From: Acidobacteria bacterium Mor1 | GTDB lineage: Bacteria > Acidobacteriota > Polarisedimenticolia > Polarisedimenticolales > Polarisedimenticolaceae | Assembly: GCA_001664505.1 (NCBI GenBank) | Contig: CP011806.1 | Span: forward strand, 3,884,815-3,948,814 | Length of the DNA: 64,000 nt | Direction: 5' to 3' | Shown: one piece after another, positions 52,074 through 61,549 of the stretch | How positions within the stretch are numbered: position 1 is the stretch's first letter | How the letters are laid out: every line of letters begins with the position of its first letter | Notes under the pieces: generated by a model | Database searches by the model: none | Told to the model about the DNA's origin: nothing | The model's input: only the letters and a program-made list of their open reading frames with translations | Program-made: the position numbers and the translations under genes

Positions 52074-55000
52074 TCAGGGATGAACCTCGACCACGTTGCT
52101 GAACAGCGCCTCGAGGTAGGCCCGCAGTTCCTGCCGCTGCTGCAGCGACAGACCCAACGGCCGGATCTCCGGATCCCGCGCCTGGGCTCCCGCAGGCGGG
52201 GTGCCGTGAGCGGCGCCTGCGTTGTACTTCAGGATCAGCTCGTCCAGGTCTACGGCGCTTCCGTTGTGGAAGAAGTGCGGCGTGTCGTTCCCGGTGCGCA
52301 GGGTCGGGGTCTTGAACGAACGCCAGTGGTCCAGTTCGCCGGTGACCAGACTCGCCCCGTCGTCGCTGGTGTCGGCGACAGTGGTGTGAAGCCGCTCATC
52401 GGTGAAGTTCGGCCCGTGGTGGCACGCGCTGCACCGCGCCTTGCCGAAGAACAGCTGGCGCCCCCGCTCGGCGTCGGGGCTCAGGGTGCCGGTACCCTCC
52501 AGGTAGCGATCGACCTGGGAGTCGCCGGCGAGGACGTTCCGCATGTAGGCCGAGAGCGCCAGCTCCAGCTCGGGAGTGCTCGGCGTCGAGGTGCCGTAGG
52601 CCTGCTGGAACTGGGGCAGGTAGGTCGAGTTGGTCAGCACCGCGTCGACGATCGCCTGGGTCGAGTTCATCTCCTCGGCCGAGAAGATCGGGATCGAGGA
52701 CTGTTCCTCGAGAGAAGCGGAGCGAGAATCCCAGAACTGATCGGTGCCGAAGGCGCGGTTGATCACGGGCTGCGTCTGTCGGCTGAGCGCCATCCCGCTG
52801 CTGTCGAAGGAGAATCCGTTGCCCGGCGCGGTCAACTCGTCCTGGGCCAGGAAGGTCCCGACCTCATGACAGGTGCCGCAGGACATGGTGCCGCTTCCGG
52901 AGAGCGCCGGCTCGTTGAACAACGCTCGCCCCAGGGCGACCCGCTCCGCGGTCAGGTCGTGTTCGGACCCGGCAGGGAAGCGCAGGAAGCCGGCATCCAG
53001 GCCGGCGGGGAGTGAGGGGTACTGATCCGACGCGTCGGCACGCAGGCCGTCATCGGCGGGCTTGATGTAGGCCATCTTCTTGACCTCCTTGCCCGAAACC
53101 CGGCGGGCCCACAGCTCGACCTCGTCGAGGGCGATGTCCGGGCTGCCGTCGGTGCCTCCGCCCAACACCAGGTCGTCGGCGGAACTCGCGACCGGGACAT
53201 CGCCGGCGACGGTCTTGCGCGCCACCTGCTTGCCGTCGACGAACAGCCGCAGCACGCTGTCGGCTCCGTCGAAGCCGTAGCTGAAGGCGACGTGGTTCCA
53301 GTGATGGTCGTCGTCTGCGTCGGGGCCGCCCGGCCAGTCGTAGGCGGTCAGGCGGCTGCGCCCGCCGGCGCTGAGGTTGGTTCCGTCGCTCAAGCGCAGA
53401 ACTACCTGGGGGCGGCCGTTACCCAGCAGCTTCAGGCTGAAGGCATTGGGCTTGTCCAGCAGCAATCGCTCGGCAACGTCCGCTTCCGGTTTGGCGATGA
53501 CTCGCAGGAAGACGCCGCCGCTGAGACCGTTGGCGTACTGCCCGGCGGCGGGGTTGAGCTGCGGCGTGTTTCCACCGACGAGCACATGGCCGTCGTCGTA
53601 GAGGTGTACCGACGCGCCGCTGCGCACCCCGTTGAATCCGTCATGCTCCCGGTTGTTGTAGTCGCCCCACTTGTTCGGCGAGTAGTTGCAGTCCTCGCCG
53701 ATGGCCTGTGCGTCGAGGCAGAGCTGCAGGATGGTCGCGTTGTAGTCGTCGCTGTCGAAGAAGGCCTTGTCCGCGCCGATCAGGGTGCCCGAGTGGCCGT
53801 TCCCCGTCGCGTCGTCGGTCATCGAGCCGTAGTTGTTGTTCAGGTGAGGGCTGTGGGTGATCTGCCGCGCGGTGTTGGGGTTGTCGACGGCGACGCCCTG
53901 GACGAATCGCGCCGCCTTGGTCATGTGCAGGAACAAGATCCGGTCCGGATTGTCTCGCAGCTGGAACTCGGTCAGGTTGTTGGTCTGCTGCCCGACCAGC
54001 ACCATGCTGCGTTCTTCGCCGGGAGTCTGGGTGTAGGGCAGCGCCGGATTGCCGAGGAACGGCCCCCACATGCCCGGGCTGCTGCCGAAGGCGAAGAAGT
54101 TCTCCCGGTCGGTCCAGTTGAAGCGATCCCACACCTGGTATCCGCCGAGCTGGGTGGTGACCATGATGTTGGCGCTGGCAGGGTTGATCGGCCCGTCGAT
54201 CACGTGGATCCGGTTCTTGGTCTCCACGCCGACGTAGGAGGTCGCAGCGTGGCCGCGCTCGTTGAACACGAGTCCGTTGCCGTCCGGGTGGGCCCAGAAG
54301 TACTGGCCGCGGATCCAGTCGATCGGAGTGCCGTCGCCGTGAAGGATCGGCGCCGCGGCGATCGGGTAGCGCTCGGAGAACGGGACGCCGTCGACCAGCG
54401 GTTCGCTGCCTGCGCCCGCGCCGTGGGTGGCATACAGCTCCGACAGATTGAGCGGCCTTGACCAGCCGTGGGGGTCGGTCGGGTCATCGCGGAACGCGTA
54501 GACGACGTTCTGCTGGGAAAAGTACGGCACGTGGTTCTGGCAGACGGTGCCGTCGGGATAGGTGGCCTGGAGGCACTGTGGGTTCGGTTCGCAGCCGTCC
54601 GGATGCCCCTGACCGGGTCCGGAGCTCATGGGCGCACAGACGCCGGCCGGGCGTTCGTAGAACTTTCCGAAGCCGGCGGCGGCACGGCCCACCAGCTGCG
54701 GCCCCAGATCGCCGAAGGTGCGCTCGTAGCTCCAGTACTTGCCGCCCGCCTGCCCCAGGTCGTCGGGGGTGTACTGGTTACGCGTGCTCTGCCAGAACAT
54801 CAAGCGGCCGTCGGCGGTCAGGGCGGGCTCGATGCCGGTCAAGGGAAAGTAGTTTCCGTTGTCGCCGAAGGACAGTGTCTGCACCGCGCCGTCGTCGAGC
54901 CAGCGAGGATCCGGGGCGTCACCGGCGGTGGCGGCGGTGCCGGGAGGCACCACCTCGCCCTGGTCGTCGAGGAATATCTGAAGCCTCCGCTGGACCATGG

Positions 55001-55889
55001 TCACGGTATTGATCAGGGTCGTTGGGTCGGTAAAGAACCAGGTCGAGAGCGTATCGGGGCAGGTCGCCACGGTGTTGTTCTCGTGGCCGAGGCCGTCGGC
55101 GATCCAGGTGGTGAACGACCCACCCGGTTGGCCGTTGTCGTAGAACGGCTTGAGACAGTTGGCCTGAACCGGTTTCATCGGTTTACCCGACGGATCCCGG
55201 GTCACGTTCCACTCGACCGGTGTCAGGTAGTCGGTCGGCCGGCTGATGTTCATGATGACCTGCAGGTTGTAGCGCCGGCAGGCGCCGCCGCGGCTGATCT
55301 GCCAGGTCGTGCAATCGACGGGGTAGGGCTGCACCAGTCCCGGCTCGTCGACCTCGGGGTCGAAGATCACGCCGACGAAATCGCCGCCGCGAGAGAACGT
55401 TCCGTTGGTGTACCAGTCGGCGATCCCCGCCTTGCGCATGATGCGCACCGGTCGATCGAAGGCATTGCCCATGTTCGGCAGACCGGTCGAGCCGTTGACG
55501 GTGATCCGATCGAAGTGCACTGCGGTGGCGTAGACACCGAACTCCTCGGCGTCGTGAATGAAGTTGTCTCCGGCGGTGAACAGCAGCAAGCCGCCGTCGT
55601 GGGTCATGGCGCCGCCGCCGGCGAAGGACACCTGGTTCGGCTCCCAGGCTTCGATGGCGGGGGGCGTTCCGCACTCCCCTTCGGTCCAGCCGGCCTCGCA
55701 CAGGGGTGGCTTCATCTGCGCGCCCCCCGGTCCTCCTACGGTGTAGCTGGGAGCCGCGAAACGCTGGACCGGGATGGGCTGGTATGGCAGCTGCTGAGAT
55801 TGGCCCTGTGACGCCGTTTGCGCCAGGGCGGATCCGGTGAAGCAAAGGGTGACGATCAGGAAGGTGAGTGCGAGCCGGTACAAGGTCAT
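52074..55889 (-). CDS. Secreted LamG-diheme peroxidase (MauG/CcpA-like) fusion protein
   Basis: 1271 aa. The ATG at 55889 is preceded by a G-rich site. The signal peptide is LALTFLIVTLCFTGSALA. Residues about 60-780 form a long Trp/Gly/Asp-rich beta region (GGGAMTHDGGLLLFTAGDNF, ALTADGRLMFWQS), possibly beta-propeller-like, which I do not recognise with certainty. About 790-936 is a LamG/concanavalin domain (WNHVAFSYGFDGADSVLRLFVDGKQVARKTV, IALDEVELWARRVS). The C-terminal about 965-1271 is a diheme cytochrome c peroxidase/MauG module, with heme motifs CGTCH (about 1003) and CSACH (about 1153), DSRSASLEEQSSIPI, and KTPTLRTGNDTPHFFHNGS. It needs periplasmic cytochrome c maturation. The fusion is unusual. 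Confidence 0.85.
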   Translation of the reverse strand: MTLYRLALTFLIVTLCFTGSALAQTASQGQSQQLPYQPIPVQRFAAPSYTVGGPGGAQMKPPLCEAGWTEGECGTPPAIEAWEPNQVSFAGGGAMTHDGGLLLFTAGDNFIHDAEEFGVYATAVHFDRITVNGSTGLPNMGNAFDRPVRIMRKAGIADWYTNGTFSRGGDFVGVIFDPEVDEPGLVQPYPVDCTTWQISRGGACRRYNLQVIMNISRPTDYLTPVEWNVTRDPSGKPMKPVQANCLKPFYDNGQPGGSFTTWIADGLGHENNTVATCPDTLSTWFFTDPTTLINTVTMVQRRLQIFLDDQGEVVPPGTAATAGDAPDPRWLDDGAVQTLSFGDNGNYFPLTGIEPALTADGRLMFWQSTRNQYTPDDLGQAGGKYWSYERTFGDLGPQLVGRAAAGFGKFYERPAGVCAPMSSGPGQGHPDGCEPNPQCLQATYPDGTVCQNHVPYFSQQNVVYAFRDDPTDPHGWSRPLNLSELYATHGAGAGSEPLVDGVPFSERYPIAAAPILHGDGTPIDWIRGQYFWAHPDGNGLVFNERGHAATSYVGVETKNRIHVIDGPINPASANIMVTTQLGGYQVWDRFNWTDRENFFAFGSSPGMWGPFLGNPALPYTQTPGEERSMVLVGQQTNNLTEFQLRDNPDRILFLHMTKAARFVQGVAVDNPNTARQITHSPHLNNNYGSMTDDATGNGHSGTLIGADKAFFDSDDYNATILQLCLDAQAIGEDCNYSPNKWGDYNNREHDGFNGVRSGASVHLYDDGHVLVGGNTPQLNPAAGQYANGLSGGVFLRVIAKPEADVAERLLLDKPNAFSLKLLGNGRPQVVLRLSDGTNLSAGGRSRLTAYDWPGGPDADDDHHWNHVAFSYGFDGADSVLRLFVDGKQVARKTVAGDVPVASSADDLVLGGGTDGSPDIALDEVELWARRVSGKEVKKMAYIKPADDGLRADASDQYPSLPAGLDAGFLRFPAGSEHDLTAERVALGRALFNEPALSGSGTMSCGTCHEVGTFLAQDELTAPGNGFSFDSSGMALSRQTQPVINRAFGTDQFWDSRSASLEEQSSIPIFSAEEMNSTQAIVDAVLTNSTYLPQFQQAYGTSTPSTPELELALSAYMRNVLAGDSQVDRYLEGTGTLSPDAERGRQLFFGKARCSACHHGPNFTDERLHTTVADTSDDGASLVTGELDHWRSFKTPTLRTGNDTPHFFHNGSAVDLDELILKYNAGAAHGTPPAGAQARDPEIRPLGLSLQQRQELRAYLEALFSNVVEVHP

Positions 55890-56087
55890 GGATGGTCCCC
55901 CGAAGAACCCCGGGGGCGCGGTCGGTCGCGCCCCGGCAAACGGTCCTTTCCACTTATCTCGGAGTCCGCGGTTCTTGGATTTGCCCCCGGTGGTTTGCGG
56001 GAAAGAGCTACTGGAATCAACGGGTTAGTCGCCGTACATGAACGTCGACCCCCCGCATTACGGCGCGACCTGCGCCTCGAGGCCGGC

Positions 56088-57539
56088 ATGTTCATCACGG
56101 TGCGCAGCTTTGCACGGCGGTTCGCCGTCGTCCTGGGAGTGCTGGCGCTGGCCGGGTTGATCCCGGGCCCGGCCCATGCGCAAGAGGTCGAGTTCTATGC
56201 CGTCGGCCACGCCGACGACTGGCAGCTGTTCATGAATCCGGACGTGCACGCCGCGACGGTGGCGGGGACCAAGGTGGTGATCCTGCATACCACCGCCGGC
56301 GACGCCGGCTCCGGCACCGGCAGCAACGGCCGCCCCGCTCCCTTCTACCTGGCACGAGAAGAGGGGGCGCTGCGGGCGGTGCGGTTCATGGTCAACACCG
56401 GCGGATCGCGCAATCGTGGACCGCATGCCGACAGCGGAAACAGCATCACCCTCAACGGTCACGAAATTCCCCGCTTCGTGTACGAGAACACCGTGGTCTA
56501 TTTCCTGCGGCTGCCCGACGGCAACCCGGGAGGCAGCGGCTACGGAGGCACCGGCAACCAGAGCCTGCAGCGGCTGTTCCTCGGAGAGATTGCGGCGATC
56601 GATGCCGTCGACGGGTCGACCTCCTACATCGGTTGGTCCGACCTGACCGACACGCTGCGGGCGATCGTCGATCACGAGCGCAACGGATCCGATCAGTTTC
56701 GTTTCAATATCCCCGACACCGACGGCGCTCAGAACCCCGGCGACCATTCGGATCACCTGCACACCGCCTACGCCATGGAAGACGTTGCGGCGCAGCTGCC
56801 CTGCGCGCGCATCACCTACTACGAGGAGTACGTGACCAGCTCCAAGCCGGAGAATGTCAGCGGCGCGGACCTGATGGTGGATGCGGGCACCTGGGCGGCG
56901 ACCGCCTCGGGGTTGTCGGACTCGTACCACGGCAGCACCTGGGACGGCGGCCACAACGCCTGGATCGGCCGCAACTACAAGCGGGACGATCCGGCCAGCC
57001 CCGGATGCGAACCAGCAGGTGGAGACAACCTCGCTCTTGACGCGACCGCCTCGGCCACCAGCGACACCCCCTCGACCCAGCAGACCGCCGACAAGGCGAT
57101 CGACGGTGTCGCCGACGGTTGGCCCGGCGACTCGACCCGGGAGTGGGCGAGTGACGGCGAAGGGGTCGGCGCGGCGCTGACCCTGGACTGGCCGTCGCCG
57201 GTCACCGTCGAGCGGGTGGTGCTCTACGACCGGCCCAACGGCGACGACCACATTCAGGGAGCGACGCTGGCCGTGGGCAACGCGGCGCCGGTCAATGTGC
57301 CGTCGTTGCCCAATGGAGGCGGCCCCTACACCGTGACCTTCGACCCGCCGGTTCCCGCCGACCGCTTGGTGCTGACCGTCACCGCCGTCTCAGCGCAGAA
57401 CGTGAACATCGGCCTGGCCGAGATCGAGGTGTTCGGGCCCGAGACGTCCCCTGCATCGGGGCGGGGGAACGTTCCCCCGCACTCCGAACGGTTGGAGCCG
57501 GTGGCGACGCCCGCGGGGCTGCATCGGCCGCGCCGCTAG
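56088..57539 (+). CDS. Secreted PIG-L-family deacetylase with discoidin-like (F5/8C) C-terminal domain
   Basis: 483 aa from the ATG at 56088 with GAGG five bases upstream. Signal peptide (ARRFAVVLGVLALAGLIPGPAHA). The PIG-L/LmbE metal motif AHPDD is degenerate here as VGHADDWQLF (about 36-46), retaining His and two Asp, and the later histidine motif appears as DHSDHLHT (about 222-229). The C-terminal about 305-455 is a galactose-binding-like F5/8C domain (LALDATASATSDTPSTQQTADKAIDG, REWASDG, VTVERVVLYDRPNGDDHIQGATL, NIGLAEIEVFG). Predicted to be an extracellular N-deacetylase on a sugar; substrate unknown. It is divergent from the diheme protein gene, with 198 bases between. Confidence 0.82.
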   Translation: MFITVRSFARRFAVVLGVLALAGLIPGPAHAQEVEFYAVGHADDWQLFMNPDVHAATVAGTKVVILHTTAGDAGSGTGSNGRPAPFYLAREEGALRAVRFMVNTGGSRNRGPHADSGNSITLNGHEIPRFVYENTVVYFLRLPDGNPGGSGYGGTGNQSLQRLFLGEIAAIDAVDGSTSYIGWSDLTDTLRAIVDHERNGSDQFRFNIPDTDGAQNPGDHSDHLHTAYAMEDVAAQLPCARITYYEEYVTSSKPENVSGADLMVDAGTWAATASGLSDSYHGSTWDGGHNAWIGRNYKRDDPASPGCEPAGGDNLALDATASATSDTPSTQQTADKAIDGVADGWPGDSTREWASDGEGVGAALTLDWPSPVTVERVVLYDRPNGDDHIQGATLAVGNAAPVNVPSLPNGGGPYTVTFDPPVPADRLVLTVTAVSAQNVNIGLAEIEVFGPETSPASGRGNVPPHSERLEPVATPAGLHRPRR

Positions 57540-57602
57540 CGTGGCGTTTTCCCGGCTCGGCGGGGTACCATCCGCCCTTCGTCCGACACGACCGAGGACT
57601 CG

Positions 57603-58280
57603 ATGACCTGGAAACCTGACTGGCTGCTGCGCATCCTGCTGCTGTGGACCACCGTGACGGTGGCCCCCCTGTGGTTCTATGCCCTGCGGGCGATGATGCT
57701 CGGCAGCGAATTCGGCTGGAAGGTCCCCGGCTGGAACGGCTCGGTCAAGGGGGAGGGGTTCGGGTTCAACGGGCCCTACCTGTACCTCGGTGGGCTGGCC
57801 CTTGGGGGTGTCGTCATGCTGCTGCTCGGCTGGCGCGGGGCGCGCAAGCCGATCCACCTGCTGCTCCCCGCCTGGCACATCCTGCTCTGCACCATGGCTG
57901 CCCGGCATGCGATCCGCTTCTCGGACACGTATGATTTCATGGGACGGATCGCCGAGGCGCAGTTGGGCTGGGAGGGGTTCGCCTCCAAGGTGCCCTGGAT
58001 CATCCCGGGCATCCTCGGCTTCTTCGCACTCCTGTCCCTGCTGTGGGCGGTGCGAGATCTGGCCCGCGGCGGCGAGCGCCGGCTGGCGCCCTGGTCGCCG
58101 CAAAACGAGGTGTTGTTCTGGATCGTCATCGCCATCTTCCCGCTGCTGTTGGTGCTCTACCGCTTCACTCCGCTGGGAGAGGAGTCGTCGGACCAGATGG
58201 CGAGCCTGGCGTCGCTGTTGCAGCTCCTGCTGGTGAACGCAGCGGCCTATCCCTGGGGGCGCGGCTCCTCGGGAGCCTGA
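57603..58280 (+). CDS. Multi-pass membrane protein of unknown function
   Basis: 225 aa, ATG at 57603 with GAGG five bases upstream. About five membrane helices (LLRILLLWTTVTVAPLWFYAL; YLYLGGLALGGVVMLLLGW; HLLLPAWHILLCTMAARHAI; VPWIIPGILGFFALLSLLWAV; EVLFWIVIAIFPLLLVLYRF). No recognised transporter or enzyme motif. Its end overlaps the region encoding the next protein's signal peptide, so the two genes are probably co-transcribed. Confidence 0.8.
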   Translation: MTWKPDWLLRILLLWTTVTVAPLWFYALRAMMLGSEFGWKVPGWNGSVKGEGFGFNGPYLYLGGLALGGVVMLLLGWRGARKPIHLLLPAWHILLCTMAARHAIRFSDTYDFMGRIAEAQLGWEGFASKVPWIIPGILGFFALLSLLWAVRDLARGGERRLAPWSPQNEVLFWIVIAIFPLLLVLYRFTPLGEESSDQMASLASLLQLLLVNAAAYPWGRGSSGA

Positions 58281-59143
58281 CCCTCGTCCTCATCGCCCTG
58301 TCGGCAGCAGCTCCCGCGGCAGCGGTCGAGCCCCGGCCCCTCGAGGGTGTCGCCAACCGGGTGATGGAGCGCGTCCAGGGTTTGCGGCAGAAGAACGACC
58401 TGCCTGCCCTGACCCGGATGGAATCCCTCGATGCAGTCGCCGCCGCCCGGGCGACCGCGGTGGCGAAGAAGGATCATTCGATGCGCATGCGCGGACGGGG
58501 CGCGCTTTCGGCGGCGGTCCGCGAGGCAGGGGTTGCGGCCAGTCGCAGCTACGAGTTCTTCGGAATGCGCCGGGGACAGGATCTGGTGCCCGGGTTCATG
58601 AACTCGATCGGTTCCCACAGCACCACGCGCAAGAATCTGCTCGATCCCGAGTTCGTCCGCGCCGGCCTCGCGGTGGTGGCTGCGGAAGACGGTTGGACCA
58701 TGCTGATCCTGGTTTTGGTGCAGGACCGCCCGGCACCGCCGGATCCGAAGGAGCTGGAGCAACGGGCGTTCAAGGCGGTCAACGAAACGCGCAAGGCCCA
58801 CGGCGTAGGCAAGCTGCGCTGGTGGAAGCCGCTCAACGGCACGTCGCGCAAGCACAGCGAGGAGATGGCCCGGCTGGGTTACGTCGGCCACGATTCACCC
58901 AGCGGCACCGACCCGGGTGATCGACTGCGCTACGACGGCATCCCCTGTCGCGCATACGCCGAGAACATCCAGAGCAGCTACGGCTACCTCGATCCGGTGC
59001 AGCGCGCGGTGGACGATTGGTTGGCCAGCCCCGGCCACCGGGAGAACATGCTCGACCCTCGCTACACCCACAGCGCCATGGGGGTCGCCGTCACGGAGAA
59101 GGGGCAGATCCTGTTCACCCAGATGTTCTGCCTGCCGATGTGA
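58253..59143 (+). CDS. Secreted protein with CAP (SCP/PR1) domain(s)
   Basis: 296 aa under the start used here. The frame contains a convincing signal peptide (ARLLGSLTLVLIALSAAAPAAA), then two CAP-like segments: a divergent N-terminal one (MERVQGLRQKNDLPALTRMESLDAVAAARATAVAKK, about 38-160) and a canonical C-terminal one (FKAVNETRKAHGVGKLRWWKPLNGTSRKHSEEMARLGYVGHDSPSG, YAENIQSSYG, DDWLASPGHRENMLDPRYTHSAMGVAV). CAP family proteins have varied roles in cell-wall or host binding. The frame offers no ATG, GTG or TTG before the signal peptide until well inside the upstream gene; a CTG at 58253 is used as a placeholder. The next ordinary start (GTG 58361) would remove the signal peptide. The start is unresolved. 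Confidence 0.72.
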   Translation: MGARLLGSLTLVLIALSAAAPAAAVEPRPLEGVANRVMERVQGLRQKNDLPALTRMESLDAVAAARATAVAKKDHSMRMRGRGALSAAVREAGVAASRSYEFFGMRRGQDLVPGFMNSIGSHSTTRKNLLDPEFVRAGLAVVAAEDGWTMLILVLVQDRPAPPDPKELEQRAFKAVNETRKAHGVGKLRWWKPLNGTSRKHSEEMARLGYVGHDSPSGTDPGDRLRYDGIPCRAYAENIQSSYGYLDPVQRAVDDWLASPGHRENMLDPRYTHSAMGVAVTEKGQILFTQMFCLPM

Positions 59144-60195
59144 GCGGGGGCAGCGGCGCCCGGCGCGACGGTGCACAGGGCGACGGCGTCCGGGGCCGTG
59201 CCGTGCGCGGACGGTACGCACCGAGCCCCACCGGCGAGATCCACCTGGGAAACGCCTCGAGCGCTCTCTGCGCGTGGCTCTCGATTCGCGCCCGGGGCGG
59301 CACCTTCGTCATGCGCATGGAAGACCTCGACGCCGGCCGCTCCCGCCCCGAGCTCGCCGACCAGCTGCTCGACGATCTGCGCTGGCTCGGTCTGGACTGG
59401 GACGAAGGTTGCGGGGAGCCTGGGGAGTTCGGGCCCTACGTCCAGTCCCGGCGAACCGCGAGCTACGAACAGGCTTTCCTGCGACTGAAACGTGCGGGGC
59501 AGCTCTATCCCTGCTTCTGTAGTCGCAGGGACATCGCCGCCGCCGCCAGTGCGCCCCAGAGTGCCGCGGCCCAGGCTGGTTCTGCAGGGGCAGCGGGAGA
59601 CGCCGGTGAACGGCTCTACCCCGGAACCTGTCGCGATCTCGATCCCGCCGAGGCGCAGCGACGCATCGACGACGGACAGCGTCACGCATGGCGCCTTCGT
59701 GTCGCCACCGGCCAGCGTCCGGACTTCGACGACCTGGTCTGCGGGCGCTGGGAGGGCGCGGCGCAGCAGCCTCCGGGAGACTTCGTGGTGCGCCGTTCCG
59801 ACGGCGCCTTTGCCTACCAGCTCGCCGTGGTCGCCGACGACGCGGCGATGGAGATCGGCGAGGTCGTGCGGGGCAACGACCTGCTCTCCTCCACGCCGAA
59901 ACAGCTCCTGCTGTACCGGGCGTTGGAACTGCCGGAACCGCTGTTCGGCCACGTTCCGTTGCTGGTCGACGGTGACGGGGTGCGGCTCTCCAAGCGCCAG
60001 CAGGGGATCACCCTGCGGGAGCTCCGCGAACGCGGCCTGACAGCCGAGCAGGTGGTGGGGTACCTTGCACACCTGCTGGGTCTGCGGGAGCGTCCGGCTC
60101 CCGTGTCCGCGTCGGCGCTGGCCGGCGGGTTCGAGCTCGCTGCGCTGAGGTCCACCCCGCGCATCGTGACCGTCGACCCGGCAGAGATCGGCTGA
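59140..60195 (+). CDS. gluQ: Glutamyl-Q tRNA(Asp) synthetase
   Basis: 351 aa. The GTG at 59140 overlaps the CAP gene stop by four bases, which suggests coupling; the GTG at 59206 (directly before RGRYAPSPTG) would give the usual short N-terminus and is a real alternative. Class I synthetase motifs: HIGH-type APSPTGEIHLGNA, and RLSKRQQG (KMSKS-like). The zinc motif CFC...YPGTC marks GluQ-RS, which lacks the anticodon-binding half of full-length GluRS and glutamylates queuosine in tRNA(Asp). Cytoplasmic. Downstream is the DUF1015 gene after 70 bases. Confidence 0.9.
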   Translation: MSGGSGARRDGAQGDGVRGRAVRGRYAPSPTGEIHLGNASSALCAWLSIRARGGTFVMRMEDLDAGRSRPELADQLLDDLRWLGLDWDEGCGEPGEFGPYVQSRRTASYEQAFLRLKRAGQLYPCFCSRRDIAAAASAPQSAAAQAGSAGAAGDAGERLYPGTCRDLDPAEAQRRIDDGQRHAWRLRVATGQRPDFDDLVCGRWEGAAQQPPGDFVVRRSDGAFAYQLAVVADDAAMEIGEVVRGNDLLSSTPKQLLLYRALELPEPLFGHVPLLVDGDGVRLSKRQQGITLRELRERGLTAEQVVGYLAHLLGLRERPAPVSASALAGGFELAALRSTPRIVTVDPAEIG

Positions 60196-60265
60196 CGCGC
60201 GCCGGCCCGACGACGAGGGGATCACGGCGGCGCACCAGGGCCCCGAGGGGCGGGAGAACAGCGTA

Positions 60266-61519
60266 GTGAAGATCAAACCGTTTCGCGGTTGGCGTCCGCG
60301 CCGCGAGCTTGCCGACAAGATTCCGAGTTTGCCCTACGACGTGATGGATTCCGACGAGGCCCGGGCGATGGCCGAGGGAGATCCCCACACCTTCCTCCAC
60401 GTGGTCAAGCCGGAGATCGACCTGGATCCGTCGATCAGTGTCTACGACGACCAGGTCTACGACCGGGGCCGCGCCAACCTCAAGGGCTTGATGGACCGCG
60501 GAGACCTCGTTCGGGACGAGGCGCCGGCCTTTTACCTCTACCGGGTCTCGATTGAGGGACACAGCCAGCTCGGCCTGGTGGCCGCCGCGGCCGTCGACGA
60601 TTACCGGGACGGCAAGATCAAGCGCCACGAGTTCACCCGTCCGGAGAAGGAAAACGACCGGACCCGCCACATCGAGACGATGCAGGCCCATCCGGGGCCG
60701 GTGTTCCTGACCTACCGGCCGGTTCCCGAGCTGACGGCGCTGCTGAACGCCCTGTCCCGGGAAGACGCCGGCGTCGACTTCACCGCTGCCGACGGGGTGC
60801 GCCACGAACTGTGGCCGGTCAGCGATACCGAGACCTGCACGAAGATCGAGAACATGTTCGCCCGCATTCCGGCGACCTACGTCGCCGACGGGCACCATCG
60901 GGCGGCGGCGGCCTCCCGTGCCGGCGCCTCGCTGCGGGAGCGGTTGGAAGATCCCAGCGGCAACGAACCCTGCAACTACTTCCTGGCGGTGCACTTCCCG
61001 TCGGATCAGATGCGGATCCTCGACTACAACCGCATCGTCAAGGACCTCAACGGCCTGACCGCCGACGACCTGCTCGACAAGATCAAGGCCGCGGGATACA
61101 GCATCCGCGAGGACTGGAAGCCTCGCCGGGCGGAGCACCCCGAGACCTTCGGCATGTACGTCGGCGGCCGCTGGCACTGCCTGGTCCCCGGCGGCCCGGT
61201 GATCGACGGCCGGGAGGGGACCGCCCGGCTGGACGTTTCGATCCTGACCGAGACGGTGCTGCAGCCGATCCTGGGCATCGGCGATCCCCGCAGCGACAAG
61301 CGTATCGAGTTCGTCGGCGGGATCCGCGGGATGGACGAACTGGAGCGCCGGGTCGATTCCGGTGACTGGGGGGTGGCGTTCTCCCTCTACCCGACCAGCA
61401 TGGACAGCGTGATGCAGGTCGCCGACGCCGGTGAGGTCATGCCACCCAAAAGCACCTGGTTCGAGCCCAAGCTCCGTTCGGGCATGGTGGTGCTGTCCCT
61501 GGAGGGGGAAACCCTTTAA
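60266..61519 (+). CDS. DUF1015-family protein
   Basis: 417 aa, GTG start with GGGAG upstream. Matches DUF1015 along its whole length: KIKPFRGWRPRRELADKIPSLPYDVMDSDEARAMAEGDPHTFLHVVKPEIDL at the N-terminus, then FTRPEKENDRTRHIETMQAH and the conserved PATYVADGHHRAAAA histidine motif, ending STWFEPKLRSGMVVLSLEG. The family is widespread and its fold belongs to the ParB/sulfiredoxin type in some assignments; function is not established. Unlinked to any obvious partner here. Confidence 0.9.
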   Translation: MKIKPFRGWRPRRELADKIPSLPYDVMDSDEARAMAEGDPHTFLHVVKPEIDLDPSISVYDDQVYDRGRANLKGLMDRGDLVRDEAPAFYLYRVSIEGHSQLGLVAAAAVDDYRDGKIKRHEFTRPEKENDRTRHIETMQAHPGPVFLTYRPVPELTALLNALSREDAGVDFTAADGVRHELWPVSDTETCTKIENMFARIPATYVADGHHRAAAASRAGASLRERLEDPSGNEPCNYFLAVHFPSDQMRILDYNRIVKDLNGLTADDLLDKIKAAGYSIREDWKPRRAEHPETFGMYVGGRWHCLVPGGPVIDGREGTARLDVSILTETVLQPILGIGDPRSDKRIEFVGGIRGMDELERRVDSGDWGVAFSLYPTSMDSVMQVADAGEVMPPKSTWFEPKLRSGMVVLSLEGETL

Positions 61520-61525
61520 GGGTGG

Positions 61526-61549
61526 AGGGCCGGGATCGCACCCGGCCCT
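61526..61549 (+). terminator. Weak terminator after the DUF1015 gene
   Basis: AGGGCCGGG (61526-61534) and CCCGGCCCT (61541-61549) pair perfectly around a six-base loop, seven bases after the stop. The T content that follows is low (ATTGC) until CTTTTT at about 61564, so termination may be partial. Confidence 0.55.
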
